The notes: a model not told the origin generated them from the sequence alone. A stretch of 64,000 bases of DNA from JAFDWR01 sp038216655 (GCA_038216655.1 JBBQPZ010000010.1:85194-149193), one strand, 5' to 3'. Positions 43,302 through 52,771 are shown, counted from the first letter of the stretch. Made by a program: numbers and translations.

Positions 43302-44432
43302 ATGGCACGGTTCCAGGTTCTTCGAATCGGCGTGCTCCTGGTGAGCGCATTGTCGTCGGCAGCATGGGCGCAATCGCCCGAGGCCCTCGCCAAGGCAGAT
43401 CTTGCACGACGCCTCAACATCTCCCCGACCGAAATCCGGATCACCCGATCCGAGCCTCGAACCTGGCCAGATTTGAGCCTGGGTCTCATTCGCCCTGACG
43501 AGATGGTCGGCCAAATGGTCACGCCGGGGACGTTACTCATCGTGGAGGCAAAGAAGATCTTCTTCGTCTACACGGCGAGCAAGACGGCGGTGCGCTTCGG
43601 CGGGCCTGCCGACCTGTTAGGTCAGTCAATCCTGTTCCTCTCGCCTCCGGGCTCGGACCCTAACCTGAACTCGAACCTCATGCAGGTTTCCATGGCGGGG
43701 ACGAATCCGAAGTTCATCTTGCCCGAGGTGAATCGGTTCGAGCCGCAGGCTTCCGGGGCGATCCTTGCGACGCGTCGGACCTCGCGCTCTGGCCACGACC
43801 TGGTTTACCAAGCTCAGGGCTCGCGGCTAAAGGAGGTTCGTTTGGGTGGGGCGTTCGAGTTTGGCGCGATCGCGGCCGACGACCGACACGTTGCCGCCTG
43901 CGAACGTCCGTCGCTGGCCAACGACTGGATCGTCTTCATTGCTCCTCTGACGGGGAGAAACGCACAGGCCTATCCCCTTCCGGGTGGCATTCGTCCCTCC
44001 AAGCTTCTTTGGCAAGCGCGTAAGCTCTACGCGAGTACGGTGAGCGGTCAGTTCAGACTCGATCCTTTCAACCCAAATTCTGGCTGGGAGAAGGCTCCAT
44101 ACAATCTCATTGTCGAGGACGACTCGCTGCTCCTCAACAAGAGCGAGAGTCTGGGGATCAAGAACGTCGCCGGAGCCGTGGTCGTGTCGCGAGTCTGGTT
44201 CACCGGGGATGAGAAGAAGATCGCGACGATCTCGGGCTTTAAGTTCAAGACGGTTCATCTGATTCAGAACCACTGGGCGTTTATCACTGGCGACCAGGGC
44301 GGCAAACTTGCCGCGTACCTGGTCGAGGTGTCGACGGGTCTTACGATGGAGTGCATCTCTGGGCCGTATCTCGACATCCGTAGTTATGCACAGCCCTCTG
44401 GGGCGCGCCAGATTCTAACGCCGACGAAGTAA
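43302..44432 (+). CDS. Exported protein of unknown function
   Basis: A 376-residue protein with a clear signal peptide (VLLVSALSSAAWAQ, cleavage near residue 24). The first 80 mature residues (ALAKADLARRLNISPTEI, then TWPDLSLG and TPGTLLIVEAKKIFFVYTA) resemble a small domain found in many exported bacterial proteins with the pattern DLAxRL...TWPDxSLG...TPG. The rest is beta-rich and may be a propeller-like or sandwich fold; no motif of an enzyme is visible. It faces the GH51 gene, with only three bases between the stop codons. Confidence 0.65.
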   Translation: MARFQVLRIGVLLVSALSSAAWAQSPEALAKADLARRLNISPTEIRITRSEPRTWPDLSLGLIRPDEMVGQMVTPGTLLIVEAKKIFFVYTASKTAVRFGGPADLLGQSILFLSPPGSDPNLNSNLMQVSMAGTNPKFILPEVNRFEPQASGAILATRRTSRSGHDLVYQAQGSRLKEVRLGGAFEFGAIAADDRHVAACERPSLANDWIVFIAPLTGRNAQAYPLPGGIRPSKLLWQARKLYASTVSGQFRLDPFNPNSGWEKAPYNLIVEDDSLLLNKSESLGIKNVAGAVVVSRVWFTGDEKKIATISGFKFKTVHLIQNHWAFITGDQGGKLAAYLVEVSTGLTMECISGPYLDIRSYAQPSGARQILTPTK

Positions 44433-44435
44433 GCG

Positions 44436-45917
44436 TTAGTCGAGATTGGCGATCACGGTTACGACCGACTTGGCGGGAAGTTCGAATTCGAGCTTCCCGC
44501 CTTCCAGTTTGACTTCGAAGTTCCGCGCGCAAACCGCGTCGGGTGCTTCGAACGTGTTGTGCGCCTGCATCGAGTCCGCCGTCAAGATTCTTGCCGACTC
44601 GATCGACTGAAGGTCGAGACCTTTGAGGCTGATCGTCCGGCCCTTGTTGGGGTCCAGACACGCCAGCGAGATCGCGATCCTGTCCCCTTGACGGGACGCG
44701 GAGGCCGAAGCCGCGGGGATCGCGTCTTGCCCTAATGTGTACTGATCCGCGGAAATGGCGATCGGGATTGCGGTCGCGCCTTGGTGGACTCGGTACAGGT
44801 CGAATGCCCAGTAGGTCGGCGTGCGCAGCATCTTCGGTCCGTCGGTCAGCACGAGCGCCTGGAGCACGTTCACCATTTGGGCGATGTTCGCCATCCGAAC
44901 GCGATCGGCGTGGGTGTGGAAGATGTTGAAGTGAACCGCGGCGACGAGGGCGTCGCGGAGGGCGTTCTGTTGGTATAGGAAGCCCGGCTTCGAGCCCGGC
45001 TCGGAGGCGTGCCAGCAACCCCACTCGTCGACGATGAGGCCGACCTTCTTCTCGGGATCGTGGCGGTCCATCACCCTGGAGTGCTCGGTGATGAGCTCGT
45101 CCATGCGGAGGGCCGACTTCATGATCGAGAACCACTCCCTCTCTTGGAAGTCGATCGCTGAGCCGCTGGGGGGCCAGGTCTGGTCGAGCAGGGTGTAGTA
45201 ATGGACCGCGAGGCCGTCCATGTGGGTGCCGGCGTTCCTCATCAGCACTTCGGTCCAGGTGAAATCGGCGGTGTTCGCCCCGCAGGCGATTCGTTCGATC
45301 TTGTTCGGTCCGTAGGTTCGGACGAATGTGTTGTACTGCCGGTAGAGGTCGGCGTAGTACTCCGGACGCATGTTGCCGCCGCAGCCCCAGCTCTCGTTGC
45401 CGACGCCGAAGAAGGGAAGTTTCCATGGTTCCGCGCGCCCGTTCTTGCGCCGTAGATCGGCCCTTGGCGATTGGGCGGGGGAGGTGATGTACTCGACCCA
45501 CTCGGACATCTCGCGCACGGTGCCGCTGCCGACGTTGCCGCAGACGTAAGGCTCGGCCCCGAGAAGCTCGCAAAGGTCGAGGAACTCGTGGGTGCCGAAG
45601 TGGTTATCCTCGACCACGCCTCCCCAGTGCGAGTTGTACATGCTCGGTCGCGATTCGCGCGGCCCGATGCCGTTCATCCAGTGGTATTCATCGGCGAAGC
45701 AACCACCCGGCCAACGAAGAACGGGGATGCCGACCTGCTTAAGCGCGGCGAGAACGTCGTTGCGCATGCCGCGCGTGTTCGGGATTTCTGAATCTAACCC
45801 GACCCAGATTCCCTCGTAGATGCCGCGGCCGAGGTGTTCGGCGAAGTGCCCGTAGAGGTTCCGATTCAGAATCGGGGCGTCGTCGGAAGGCTGGAGGGTG
45901 ATCTGAACGTCGGGCAT
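44436..45917 (-). CDS. Alpha-L-arabinofuranosidase, GH51
   Basis: A 493-residue intracellular enzyme (no signal peptide) that releases L-arabinose from short arabino-oligosaccharides. Motifs: NLYGHFAEHLGRGIYEGIW near residue 19, RWPGGCFADEYHW near 66, the acid/base Glu in FFGVGNESWGCGG near 170, and the nucleophile Glu in LIVDEWGCWH near 290. The ATG at 45917 is chosen because family homology begins MPDVQITL; reading further upstream would lie inside araD in another frame. It is last in the operon araA-araB-araD-GH51, five bases after araD. Confidence 0.93.
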   Translation of the reverse strand: MPDVQITLQPSDDAPILNRNLYGHFAEHLGRGIYEGIWVGLDSEIPNTRGMRNDVLAALKQVGIPVLRWPGGCFADEYHWMNGIGPRESRPSMYNSHWGGVVEDNHFGTHEFLDLCELLGAEPYVCGNVGSGTVREMSEWVEYITSPAQSPRADLRRKNGRAEPWKLPFFGVGNESWGCGGNMRPEYYADLYRQYNTFVRTYGPNKIERIACGANTADFTWTEVLMRNAGTHMDGLAVHYYTLLDQTWPPSGSAIDFQEREWFSIMKSALRMDELITEHSRVMDRHDPEKKVGLIVDEWGCWHASEPGSKPGFLYQQNALRDALVAAVHFNIFHTHADRVRMANIAQMVNVLQALVLTDGPKMLRTPTYWAFDLYRVHQGATAIPIAISADQYTLGQDAIPAASASASRQGDRIAISLACLDPNKGRTISLKGLDLQSIESARILTADSMQAHNTFEAPDAVCARNFEVKLEGGKLEFELPAKSVVTVIANLD

Positions 45918-45922
45918 GGAGT

Positions 45923-46876
45923 CTATTGGCCGTAGCGGTTGTGGTAGCGGTCGTACCATTTCTCCGCCTCTTCGGCGGGGATTTCGTGGGGGGTTCCGAG
46001 CTGCATGGAGAGCCAGACCGTCTTGGCGACGTCTTCGACCATTACGGCGGCTTTGAGCGCGGACTTGGGCGAATCGCCCCAGGCGAAGACGCCGTGGTTC
46101 CCCATGAGGATCGCCGGCGAGCGGTTGCGGTACTTGAGGATTGCTTCGCCGATATGCTCGCCTTCGTTGTCGATGTAGGGCGCGCACGGGACCTCGGCCC
46201 CGAACTCGTCGGCGATCGCGGTCAGAACCAGCGGGATGGCCTTGCCCACGGCGGCGAAGGCGGTGGCGTAGTTGCTGTGGGTGTGGATCACGCTCCGCAC
46301 GCCTTCGAGGTGGCGGTAGAGATAGAGGTGATGGGAGAGGTCGACGCTGGGCTTGAAGCCTTCGCTGAGAATCTTGCCGTCGCTGAGGCGGACTTCGACG
46401 AGGTTGCTGGGGGTTATGGACTCGTAGTCCATGCCGGAGGGCTTGATGACCAGGTTCCCGGTATCGGGGTCGTATCCGCTGGCGTTACCGGAGTGCATGG
46501 TGACGAGCCCGGTTTCGGGGAGCATCTGGTTTGCCCACGCGACTTGGCGGCGGAGTTCGGGCATCTCCCACGGACGCTTCCCCTGCATCAAGCGCTTGGC
46601 TGCGGAGACTAATATCTCCGCTACTTTGGTGTGATGGCCCGGAGGCAGGCGTTCAGGCTTGGTCCCCATTCGCTCCGTGGAAAGCTGCTCCAGCAGTCCG
46701 GCCACCTCGGCACTGGTGTGAGCCTCTCTGAGCAACTGGGTCACTGATGAGACGTAGTTCGAGTACTCGAAATGGGCCCCATCATGAGCATTGATTTGGA
46801 TTGGGTCCCAATCCCGCCAGAGGATCTCATCGACGACGGCGGCCAAGCTGAGCCGGTAGTCCACGGGGACGTTCAT
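45923..46876 (-). CDS. araD: L-ribulose-5-phosphate 4-epimerase with extra N-terminal domain
   Basis: Makes D-xylulose-5-phosphate from L-ribulose-5-phosphate. Residues about 95-317 are a normal class II aldolase/epimerase: SGNASGYDPDTGN, IKPSGMDYE, the zinc His pair HTHSNYATA near 200, MGNHGVFAWG near 257. The usual AraD is about 230 residues; this one has about 90 more in front (DEILWRDWDPIQINAHDG...LSTERMG), resembling small DUF1871-like helical proteins. The extension is in one open frame from the ATG at 46876, which overlaps the araB stop by four bases, so it is not a start-site error easily explained away. Confidence 0.9.
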   Translation of the reverse strand: MNVPVDYRLSLAAVVDEILWRDWDPIQINAHDGAHFEYSNYVSSVTQLLREAHTSAEVAGLLEQLSTERMGTKPERLPPGHHTKVAEILVSAAKRLMQGKRPWEMPELRRQVAWANQMLPETGLVTMHSGNASGYDPDTGNLVIKPSGMDYESITPSNLVEVRLSDGKILSEGFKPSVDLSHHLYLYRHLEGVRSVIHTHSNYATAFAAVGKAIPLVLTAIADEFGAEVPCAPYIDNEGEHIGEAILKYRNRSPAILMGNHGVFAWGDSPKSALKAAVMVEDVAKTVWLSMQLGTPHEIPAEEAEKWYDRYHNRYGQ

Positions 46877-48516
46877 GATCGGGCCTCCCGTCGGATGTCG
46901 ATCAGGTCTTTCATCACGTTAGAGAGCGAGCCGTTCCAGCCAGGTGAGCCGAAAGCGTCGTGCAGTTGGGCGTACAGCTTGAAGAGTCGTGCGTACATCG
47001 CCGCCGCGCCGGGCTCTGGATTGAAGACTTCCGCCTTGGTGCCGGTCATCGCGTCGCGCGCTTCCGCAACCGACGCGTGCGCCCCGGCAACGACCGAGGC
47101 GAAGATCGCCGAACCGAGGGCGCAGGTTTGGGCCGAGCGTGAGGTCTTGACCGGGCGGTTGAAGATGTCGGCGTAGATCTGCATCACGAACGGGTTCTTT
47201 TCGGCGATGCCGCCGCACGCGATCACCTCGGTGACGGGGACGCCGTACTCTTCGAGCCGATCGACGATCTTCAAAGCACCAAACGCGGTCGCCTCGACCA
47301 GTGCGCGGTAAGTTTCCGCGGCGGTCGTGTGGAGCGTTTGACCAACGATGAGGCCGGTGAGCAGCGGATCGACGAGCACCGTCCGATTGCCGTTGTGCCA
47401 GTCGAGGACGAGGAGGCCGGAAGCGCCTGGCGCGATCTCCATCGCGGCCTCGGTGAGCTCCTCGTGGGTCCGGCCGACGAACTTGACGAACCAGTTGAAG
47501 ATGTCGCCGACCGCGCTCTGCCCGGCTTCGAGTCCGTAGAACCCGGGCAAGACCGAGCCGGGGACGATGCCGCAGAGGCCGGGGACGTCGGCAAGCGCCT
47601 CGTCGAGCGGGTGGACCAGACAGTCGCAGGTCGAGGTGCCGATGATCTTCACCAGCGTCCCCGCTTTAATGCCGGAACCGACCGCGCCGTAGTGGGCGTC
47701 GAAAGCGCCGACGGTCACGGGGATGCCAGCATTGAGTCCTGTCTCTTTCGCCACGGCCTCGGAGAGGTGGCCGGCGACGACGTCGCCACAATGCGCCTTG
47801 TCGTAAAGCCTCGTGCGAAGTGCACCCAGCCGCGGGTCCAAAGATTCAAGGAACGAGGCGGAGGGAAGTCCACCCCACTGATCGGCGAACATCGCCTTGT
47901 GCCCGGCGGCGCAGATGCCGCGGACTACGTCCTCGGGCCGTGTCTTGCCGGTGAGGAAGGCGGGAAGCCAGTCGGCGAGTTCGACCCAGGAATATGCAGC
48001 CTCAAACACCGCGGGCGCGACGCGGGCGCACTTGAGGATTTTCGACCAGAACCACTCGCTGGAGTAGGTTCCGCCGCACTTGGCGAGGTACGGCTCTCCG
48101 CGATTACGCGCCTTCGCGGTGATCTCGGCGGCTTCGGCGTAGCTCGTGTGGTCCTTCCAAAGCCAGCAGTAAGCGGCGAGCTCGGACTTGAACTCGGGGA
48201 GCATGGCGAGTGGGACGTTGGCTGAGTTGACGGGGATCGGGCTGGAGCCCGTCGTGTCCACGCCGATGCCGAGTACGTCGTTCTGGTCGACACCCGATGT
48301 GGAGAGCACGCCACGTATCGTCGCGTAGGCTCCGGCACCGTAGTCCGCCGGGTTCTGGCGGGCGAGATTGGGGTCGCGTTCGTCTTCGAGCACGCCCGCG
48401 TTGCCGGACGGGTAGTCGAAGACGCTGGTCGCGACCTCACGCCCATTCGAGACATCGACCAGAAGCGCGCGAACGCTATTCGTGCCGTAGTCGAGGCCAA
48501 TCGTATACTTAGCCAC
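46873..48516 (-). CDS. araB: Ribulokinase
   Basis: Phosphorylates L-ribulose to L-ribulose-5-phosphate. The 547-residue FGGY kinase has the N-terminal phosphate loop GLDYGTNSVRALLVD, GVDTTGSSPIPV near 90, the catalytic segment VGAFDAHYGAVGSG near 270 and VIACGGIAEKNPF near 440, all typical of AraB. Length is normal. Its start overlaps the araA stop by eight bases and its stop overlaps the araD start by four, so the arabinose genes are translated as a coupled set. Confidence 0.95.
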   Translation of the reverse strand: MAKYTIGLDYGTNSVRALLVDVSNGREVATSVFDYPSGNAGVLEDERDPNLARQNPADYGAGAYATIRGVLSTSGVDQNDVLGIGVDTTGSSPIPVNSANVPLAMLPEFKSELAAYCWLWKDHTSYAEAAEITAKARNRGEPYLAKCGGTYSSEWFWSKILKCARVAPAVFEAAYSWVELADWLPAFLTGKTRPEDVVRGICAAGHKAMFADQWGGLPSASFLESLDPRLGALRTRLYDKAHCGDVVAGHLSEAVAKETGLNAGIPVTVGAFDAHYGAVGSGIKAGTLVKIIGTSTCDCLVHPLDEALADVPGLCGIVPGSVLPGFYGLEAGQSAVGDIFNWFVKFVGRTHEELTEAAMEIAPGASGLLVLDWHNGNRTVLVDPLLTGLIVGQTLHTTAAETYRALVEATAFGALKIVDRLEEYGVPVTEVIACGGIAEKNPFVMQIYADIFNRPVKTSRSAQTCALGSAIFASVVAGAHASVAEARDAMTGTKAEVFNPEPGAAAMYARLFKLYAQLHDAFGSPGWNGSLSNVMKDLIDIRREARS

Positions 48517-49990
48517 GGTTCGTGTAGGCTCCTTCGTTCCAGCGAATCTCGTTGCGGAACGCTTCGAGCTTAGTGTCGGCGTCGATCGTCAGCGCCTCGA
48601 CGCCGGCAATCTCGGCGAAATCTCGTACCTGTTGACTGCTCACGTTATAACTGTAAACGGTGTGGTGGGCACCGCCGCCATAAATCCACGCCCCGACGCC
48701 GGTTTCGAAGTTCGGTTCGACTTTCCACAGCGCGCGGGCGACCGGGAGATGGGGCATCGGGGGTACGGCGATGGCTTCGACGTCGTTGACGATGAACCGG
48801 AAGCGGTGGCCGAGGTCGACCAGGGTCGTGTTGGTGGCCTTGCCCGCCTTGGCGTCAAACACCATCCGAACCGGGTCGGACTTGCCGCCGATTCCGAGTG
48901 GGTGAATCCCGATCTTCGGCTTGCCCAGCGCGATCGTCGGGCAGATCTCGAGCATATGCGCGCCCAGGACGGTTTCCTCTCCCTCGGTGAGGTCGTAGGT
49001 GTAATCCTCCATGAAGCTGGTCGCGGAGGTGAGCCCCTGCTCCATCACCTTGAACGCGCGCAGGAGGGCGGAGGTCTTCCAATCGCCTTCCGCGCCGAAT
49101 CCGAACCCGTCGGCCATCAGGCGTTGGGAAGCGAGGCCGGGGAGTTGGTCGAGCCCGTGCAGGTCCTCGAAGGTGGTCGTGAAGCCTTTGAAGTTACCCT
49201 CGGTTAGGAACTGGCGGATGCCCAGTTCCTGCCTCGCCCCGTATCGGAGCGCGTCGTGTCTTGCCCCGCCTTTGCAGAGTTCCGCGGCGACGTCGTAGAG
49301 GTCCTCATATTCGCCGACCAGTTTGTCGATCTCCGCGTCGAGGATGGCGTTGACCACCGCGACCAGCTCGCCGAGACCGTAGCCGTTGACGGAGAAGCCG
49401 AATTGCGCTTCGGCGGAGACTTTGTCACCCTCGGTGACGGAGACGAAGCGCATGTTGTCGCCGAACCGCGCGAACTTGGCGCCTTGCCAGTCTTGCCACG
49501 CGAGGGTGACGCGAACCCAGTCGGCCAATTTTCTTTGAACTTTGGCGCTGGACCAGTGACCGACGACGACCTTGCGGCGCAGACCGATGCGGGTGTGGAG
49601 GTGTCCCGCTTCGCGGTCGCCGTGGGCGGCCTGGTTCAGGTTCATGAAATCCATGTCGATCGTGCTGAGCGGGATTTCGCGATTGAACTGAGTGTGGAGG
49701 TGGCAGACCGGTTTGGTCAATTGGGTCAGTCCACCGATCCACATCTTCGCGGGTGAGAACGTGTGCATCCAGAGCACGAGCCCGGCGCAGGTCTCGGAGG
49801 CATTCGCCTCGCGCACGAGCGCGCGCACCATCTCAGGGTCGGTGATGACTGGCTTGAACACGACGGTAGCGGGGAGCGCGGCGTCCAGCGCGCGTGCGAT
49901 CTCTTGCGAGTCGCGGGCGACCTGCTGCAAAACTTCGGGGCCGTATAGGTGCTGGCTGCCCGTGATGAACCAAATCTCGGAGTTGCTCAT
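48509..49990 (-). CDS. araA: L-arabinose isomerase
   Basis: Converts L-arabinose to L-ribulose. The 493-residue protein has the family N-terminus EIWFITGSQHLYGPEVLQQV, LWMHTFSPAKMWIGGL near 91, and the metal-site segments TEGNFKGFTTTFEDLHGL near 288, SFMEDYTYDL near 330 and AHMLEICP near 348. The ATG at 49990 is used; a TTG nine bases upstream is possible. It is first in the arabinose operon. The promoter must lie in or near the GH51 remnant that starts only 43 bases away in the opposite direction. Confidence 0.95.
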   Translation of the reverse strand: MSNSEIWFITGSQHLYGPEVLQQVARDSQEIARALDAALPATVVFKPVITDPEMVRALVREANASETCAGLVLWMHTFSPAKMWIGGLTQLTKPVCHLHTQFNREIPLSTIDMDFMNLNQAAHGDREAGHLHTRIGLRRKVVVGHWSSAKVQRKLADWVRVTLAWQDWQGAKFARFGDNMRFVSVTEGDKVSAEAQFGFSVNGYGLGELVAVVNAILDAEIDKLVGEYEDLYDVAAELCKGGARHDALRYGARQELGIRQFLTEGNFKGFTTTFEDLHGLDQLPGLASQRLMADGFGFGAEGDWKTSALLRAFKVMEQGLTSATSFMEDYTYDLTEGEETVLGAHMLEICPTIALGKPKIGIHPLGIGGKSDPVRMVFDAKAGKATNTTLVDLGHRFRFIVNDVEAIAVPPMPHLPVARALWKVEPNFETGVGAWIYGGGAHHTVYSYNVSSQQVRDFAEIAGVEALTIDADTKLEAFRNEIRWNEGAYTNRG

Positions 49991-50032
49991 TGACTTCAAA
50001 AATGTCCTGGACGCAAGGATACTTCCCGGCGG

Positions 50033-50797
50033 GTGTCCCGGACTATAAGCCCAACGGTGAATCTAGCCGTTGGCGCCGCGATCGATCAACAGATCGAGGA
50101 ACTCGATCACCTGTGCCGATTCGTGCAGGGTCGCCTCAAGTCCAAGAAGCGGATGCACCTCAGCTTCGACGAGTGGAACGTCTGGTACCGCGCCCGCAGC
50201 GGTGACGATGCCGAGGGCCATGGCGCGTTCGCCCCGCATCTGTTGGAAGAGGTTTACAACCTCGAGGACGCGCTGGTGGTCGCGCAGTTCTTGAATAGCT
50301 TCATCCGCCACGCGGACTCGGTGAAGATCGCCAACATCGCCCAGATCGTGAACGTGATCGCGCCGATCCTGACGCGCGGCGATGAGATGGTGTTGCAGCC
50401 GATCTACTACGCGATCGCGGCGTATGCGAATCGCCGAGAAGGCGTTTCGCTTCAGGTGAACGTCGAGGGGCCTAAGGCGAACTCGAAGTCGCACCCGAAC
50501 GCGCCCCAAATTGACGCCAGCGCGATCCTCGAGGGCCGCCAGTTGCACGTCTTCCTCGTGAACCGCAGCGCGGACCAAGGCACCGATGTACGGGTGGAAC
50601 TTGCAGGGCTCAAGTTGACCGCGCTTACCTCGGGCGAGATCGTGACGGGTACCGACCCGAAGGCGATCAACGACTTCGGCGCTAAGCCGCAGGTCGTTGC
50701 CGAGGAGTACGACGGGGTCTGCTTCGAATGTGGGGCGGCGGTGGTCAGTCTGCCTGCGCTTTCGTTCTTTGCAGGGACGTTCTCACTGGCGGGGTAG
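50033..50797 (+). pseudogene. 5'-truncated GH51 arabinofuranosidase remnant
   Basis: The 254-residue frame matches only the C-terminal half of GH51: HLSFDEWNVWYR near residue 43 is the nucleophile motif, followed by LEDALVVAQFLNSFIRHADSVK-type barrel end and the C-terminal beta-sandwich to the normal end. The N-terminal half with the NE acid/base motif is missing; homology starts within about 10 codons of the first possible start and abuts the araA promoter region. It cannot be an active hydrolase alone. The rest of the frame is still open, so the loss looks recent, or the fragment is kept for another use. It differs clearly from the intact GH51 at 44436. Confidence 0.8.
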
Positions 50798-51012
50798 GTT
50801 GGTTCGGTTTGTACGGATTTGTTCGGATTTGTCCAGAGGTAGGGCACTCCTCTCAGGTCCGAATCAACCCGAACCCGCGAACATTTCAAGTGCAGGTATG
50901 GTGCAAAGCGACCGGCCCCAACGTCTATTGGTGGAACCCGATTGAGTCTGCCCAGGCAATCGATCAGATATTTCGATAGCGTGCCCAAGGCACCCCAGGA
51001 GTTTTCGAATCC

Positions 51013-51603
51013 ATGCGACCTACAATTTTCCTTCTCTCTGCCCTGCTCTTGGTTGTGGTCGGGTGCAAGAAAGCCGATGCGCCGACCGGCGACACCCCCT
51101 CCACATCGCCTTCTGCTTCGACGTCCGCGTCGCCGGCGACCTCGCCGGCCGCCGATGCAAGCGGATTGAAGGAGAAGATCGTTGGAGAGTGGACGATGGC
51201 GAACCAGCAAGGCACCACCAACGTCGATTCCGACATTCACATCAATGAGGACGGAACCTATACCAACGAGGGCAAGATCGTTGGAGAGACTCCGGGCGAG
51301 GCCGCGACGGTCAAGATGACCGTGTCGTTCAAGGTCTCTGGCAAGTGGGCCATCGAGGGAGACGGCATCGCTTCGACTCCGGGTGACGCGACGGTTAAGG
51401 TCGAGGACATCCAGGTCACCGCTAAGGACCCGGCCAACCAGGCCGCCCTCGATGCACAGAAGGACGCTCTAGGCAAGAAGGCGGAGGAGCAGGCCAAGGC
51501 TGGCATGATGCAGGCCAGCACCGCGAAGGTCGAGAGCGCAACCGCCGACGAGCTGCACCTCTCCAGCAACGGCGCCAAGGTCACCTACACCCGTAAGAAG
51601 TAA
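51013..51603 (+). CDS. Lipoprotein with Ser/Thr/Ala-rich linker
   Basis: A 196-residue lipoprotein: MRPTIFLLSALLLVVVGC (lipobox VVGC), a low-complexity Ser/Pro/Ala linker (about 25-48), then a domain beginning KIVGEWTMANQQG and NEDGTYTNEG, the pattern of small lipocalin-like 'lipoprotein/extracellular' beta-barrels, with an Ala/Lys-rich helix inserted near 140-165. AGGAG lies twelve bases before the ATG. Function unknown. A strong terminator follows. Confidence 0.75.
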   Translation: MRPTIFLLSALLLVVVGCKKADAPTGDTPSTSPSASTSASPATSPAADASGLKEKIVGEWTMANQQGTTNVDSDIHINEDGTYTNEGKIVGETPGEAATVKMTVSFKVSGKWAIEGDGIASTPGDATVKVEDIQVTAKDPANQAALDAQKDALGKKAEEQAKAGMMQASTAKVESATADELHLSSNGAKVTYTRKK

Positions 51604-51625
51604 GGCTTCCCGCCTGATGCGACGG

Positions 51626-51664
51626 ACCCCTCCAGCCCATCCGGGCCGAGGGGTTTTCTTTTTT
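51626..51664 (+). terminator. Rho-independent terminator after the lipoprotein gene
   Basis: ACCCCTC (51626-51632) pairs with GAGGGGT (51648-51654), with an inner GCCC/GGGC pairing, and is followed by TTTCTTTTTT. It separates the lipoprotein from the desaturase gene. Confidence 0.85.
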
Positions 51665-51709
51665 CGCCATCCTCATTCGGACCAAATTGACTACCTACCG
51701 GAGTCAGCG

Positions 51710-52771
51710 GTGAATACTGGAGCGACGACGGACGTGAAGATGACCAAGCCGAAACGCCCAGTAGGGACGCCGATCCGCTGGTACCGGCCCAAGCTCGCCA
51801 AGGAGGTTCTTGCGGAGCTGAATCGTAAGAGTGACCTCAAGGGCTTTGCTCAGACCGTCGGCTACCTCGCCACGATCACGGCGACGGGTTCGCTGTTCGT
51901 CTGGACCGCCCTCCGCCACCCCTGGTTCGCGTTTCCTGTGCTCTTGCTGCACGGCGCATGCTGTGCGTTCCTGATCAACGGCTTTCATGAGCTCGTCCAT
52001 GACTCGGTCTTCCGGACGAAGTGGCTGAACAGCTTCTTTCTGCGAATCCTGAGCTTCCTCGGTTGGTACAACCACATCGGCTTCTGGGCGAGCCACTCGG
52101 AGCACCACCGCTTCACCCTGCACCCGCCCGACGATCTTGAGGTGGTGCTGCCCCAGCAGGTCACGCTCAAGGAGATTCTCAAGTTCGGCATCGTAGACCT
52201 CAATGGTCTTGTGCGCGTGGTGCCGGGAACCTTACGAACCGCGCTGGGCAATTTGGGCGGCGAATGGGACACCTACCTCTTCACCAAACGCCAACCGGAA
52301 AGGCGGCGGGCGATGCACCGGTGGGCGGCGAGCGTCTTGGTCGGGCATACACTCGTTGGGGTCGTCAGCATTGCGACCGGATACTGGCCCGTCTTTGTCG
52401 CCATCAGCTTTGGTCGATTCTTCGGCGCGGGGCTCCAGTTCCTCTGCAACGCGACCCAGCACATCGGCCTGACCGACGAGTACCCCGACTTCCGGGTCTG
52501 CTGCCGGACGTTCACCCTAAACCCCGTGCTCGGGTTCCTCTACTGGCACATGAACTACCACACCGAGCATCACATGTTCGCGGGAGTCCCCTGTTACAAC
52601 CTGGCCCGCCTCCATCGCCTGATCCGGGCCGAGATGCCCGAGTGCACTCACGGGCTACTTGCCACCTGGAGGCAAATCGCCGCCATTTTTCGGCGGCAGA
52701 AGGCAGATCCGAGCTATCAATTCCGCCCGGATCTACCGTCGCCCACCGAGGCTAGGGTAGCTGCGCGCTGA
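51710..52771 (+). CDS. Membrane fatty acid desaturase
   Basis: A 353-residue integral membrane di-iron enzyme that puts a double bond in an acyl chain or related lipid. All three histidine boxes are present: HELVHD near residue 105, HSEHHRF near 132 and NYHTEHHMF near 285, with four hydrophobic spans in two pairs between them. The GTG at 51710 is chosen because GGAG lies six bases ahead; the ATG at 51740 has no ribosome site. It overlaps the convergent rhamnosidase gene by 20 bases. The N-terminal region shows no cytochrome b5 domain, so an external electron donor is needed. Confidence 0.87.
   Translation: MNTGATTDVKMTKPKRPVGTPIRWYRPKLAKEVLAELNRKSDLKGFAQTVGYLATITATGSLFVWTALRHPWFAFPVLLLHGACCAFLINGFHELVHDSVFRTKWLNSFFLRILSFLGWYNHIGFWASHSEHHRFTLHPPDDLEVVLPQQVTLKEILKFGIVDLNGLVRVVPGTLRTALGNLGGEWDTYLFTKRQPERRRAMHRWAASVLVGHTLVGVVSIATGYWPVFVAISFGRFFGAGLQFLCNATQHIGLTDEYPDFRVCCRTFTLNPVLGFLYWHMNYHTEHHMFAGVPCYNLARLHRLIRAEMPECTHGLLATWRQIAAIFRRQKADPSYQFRPDLPSPTEARVAAR

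Noticed and set aside
44341..45573. 410-residue minus-strand frame inside the GH51 gene
   Set aside because: Very Arg-rich, no motif, and entirely in another frame of a convincing GH51 gene; a GC-rich shadow.
50728..50979. Plus-strand frame of 83 codons ending in a Trp-rich stretch between the GH51 remnant and the lipoprotein
   Set aside because: It overlaps the remnant, has no start signal or family and looks like chance reading of a promoter region.
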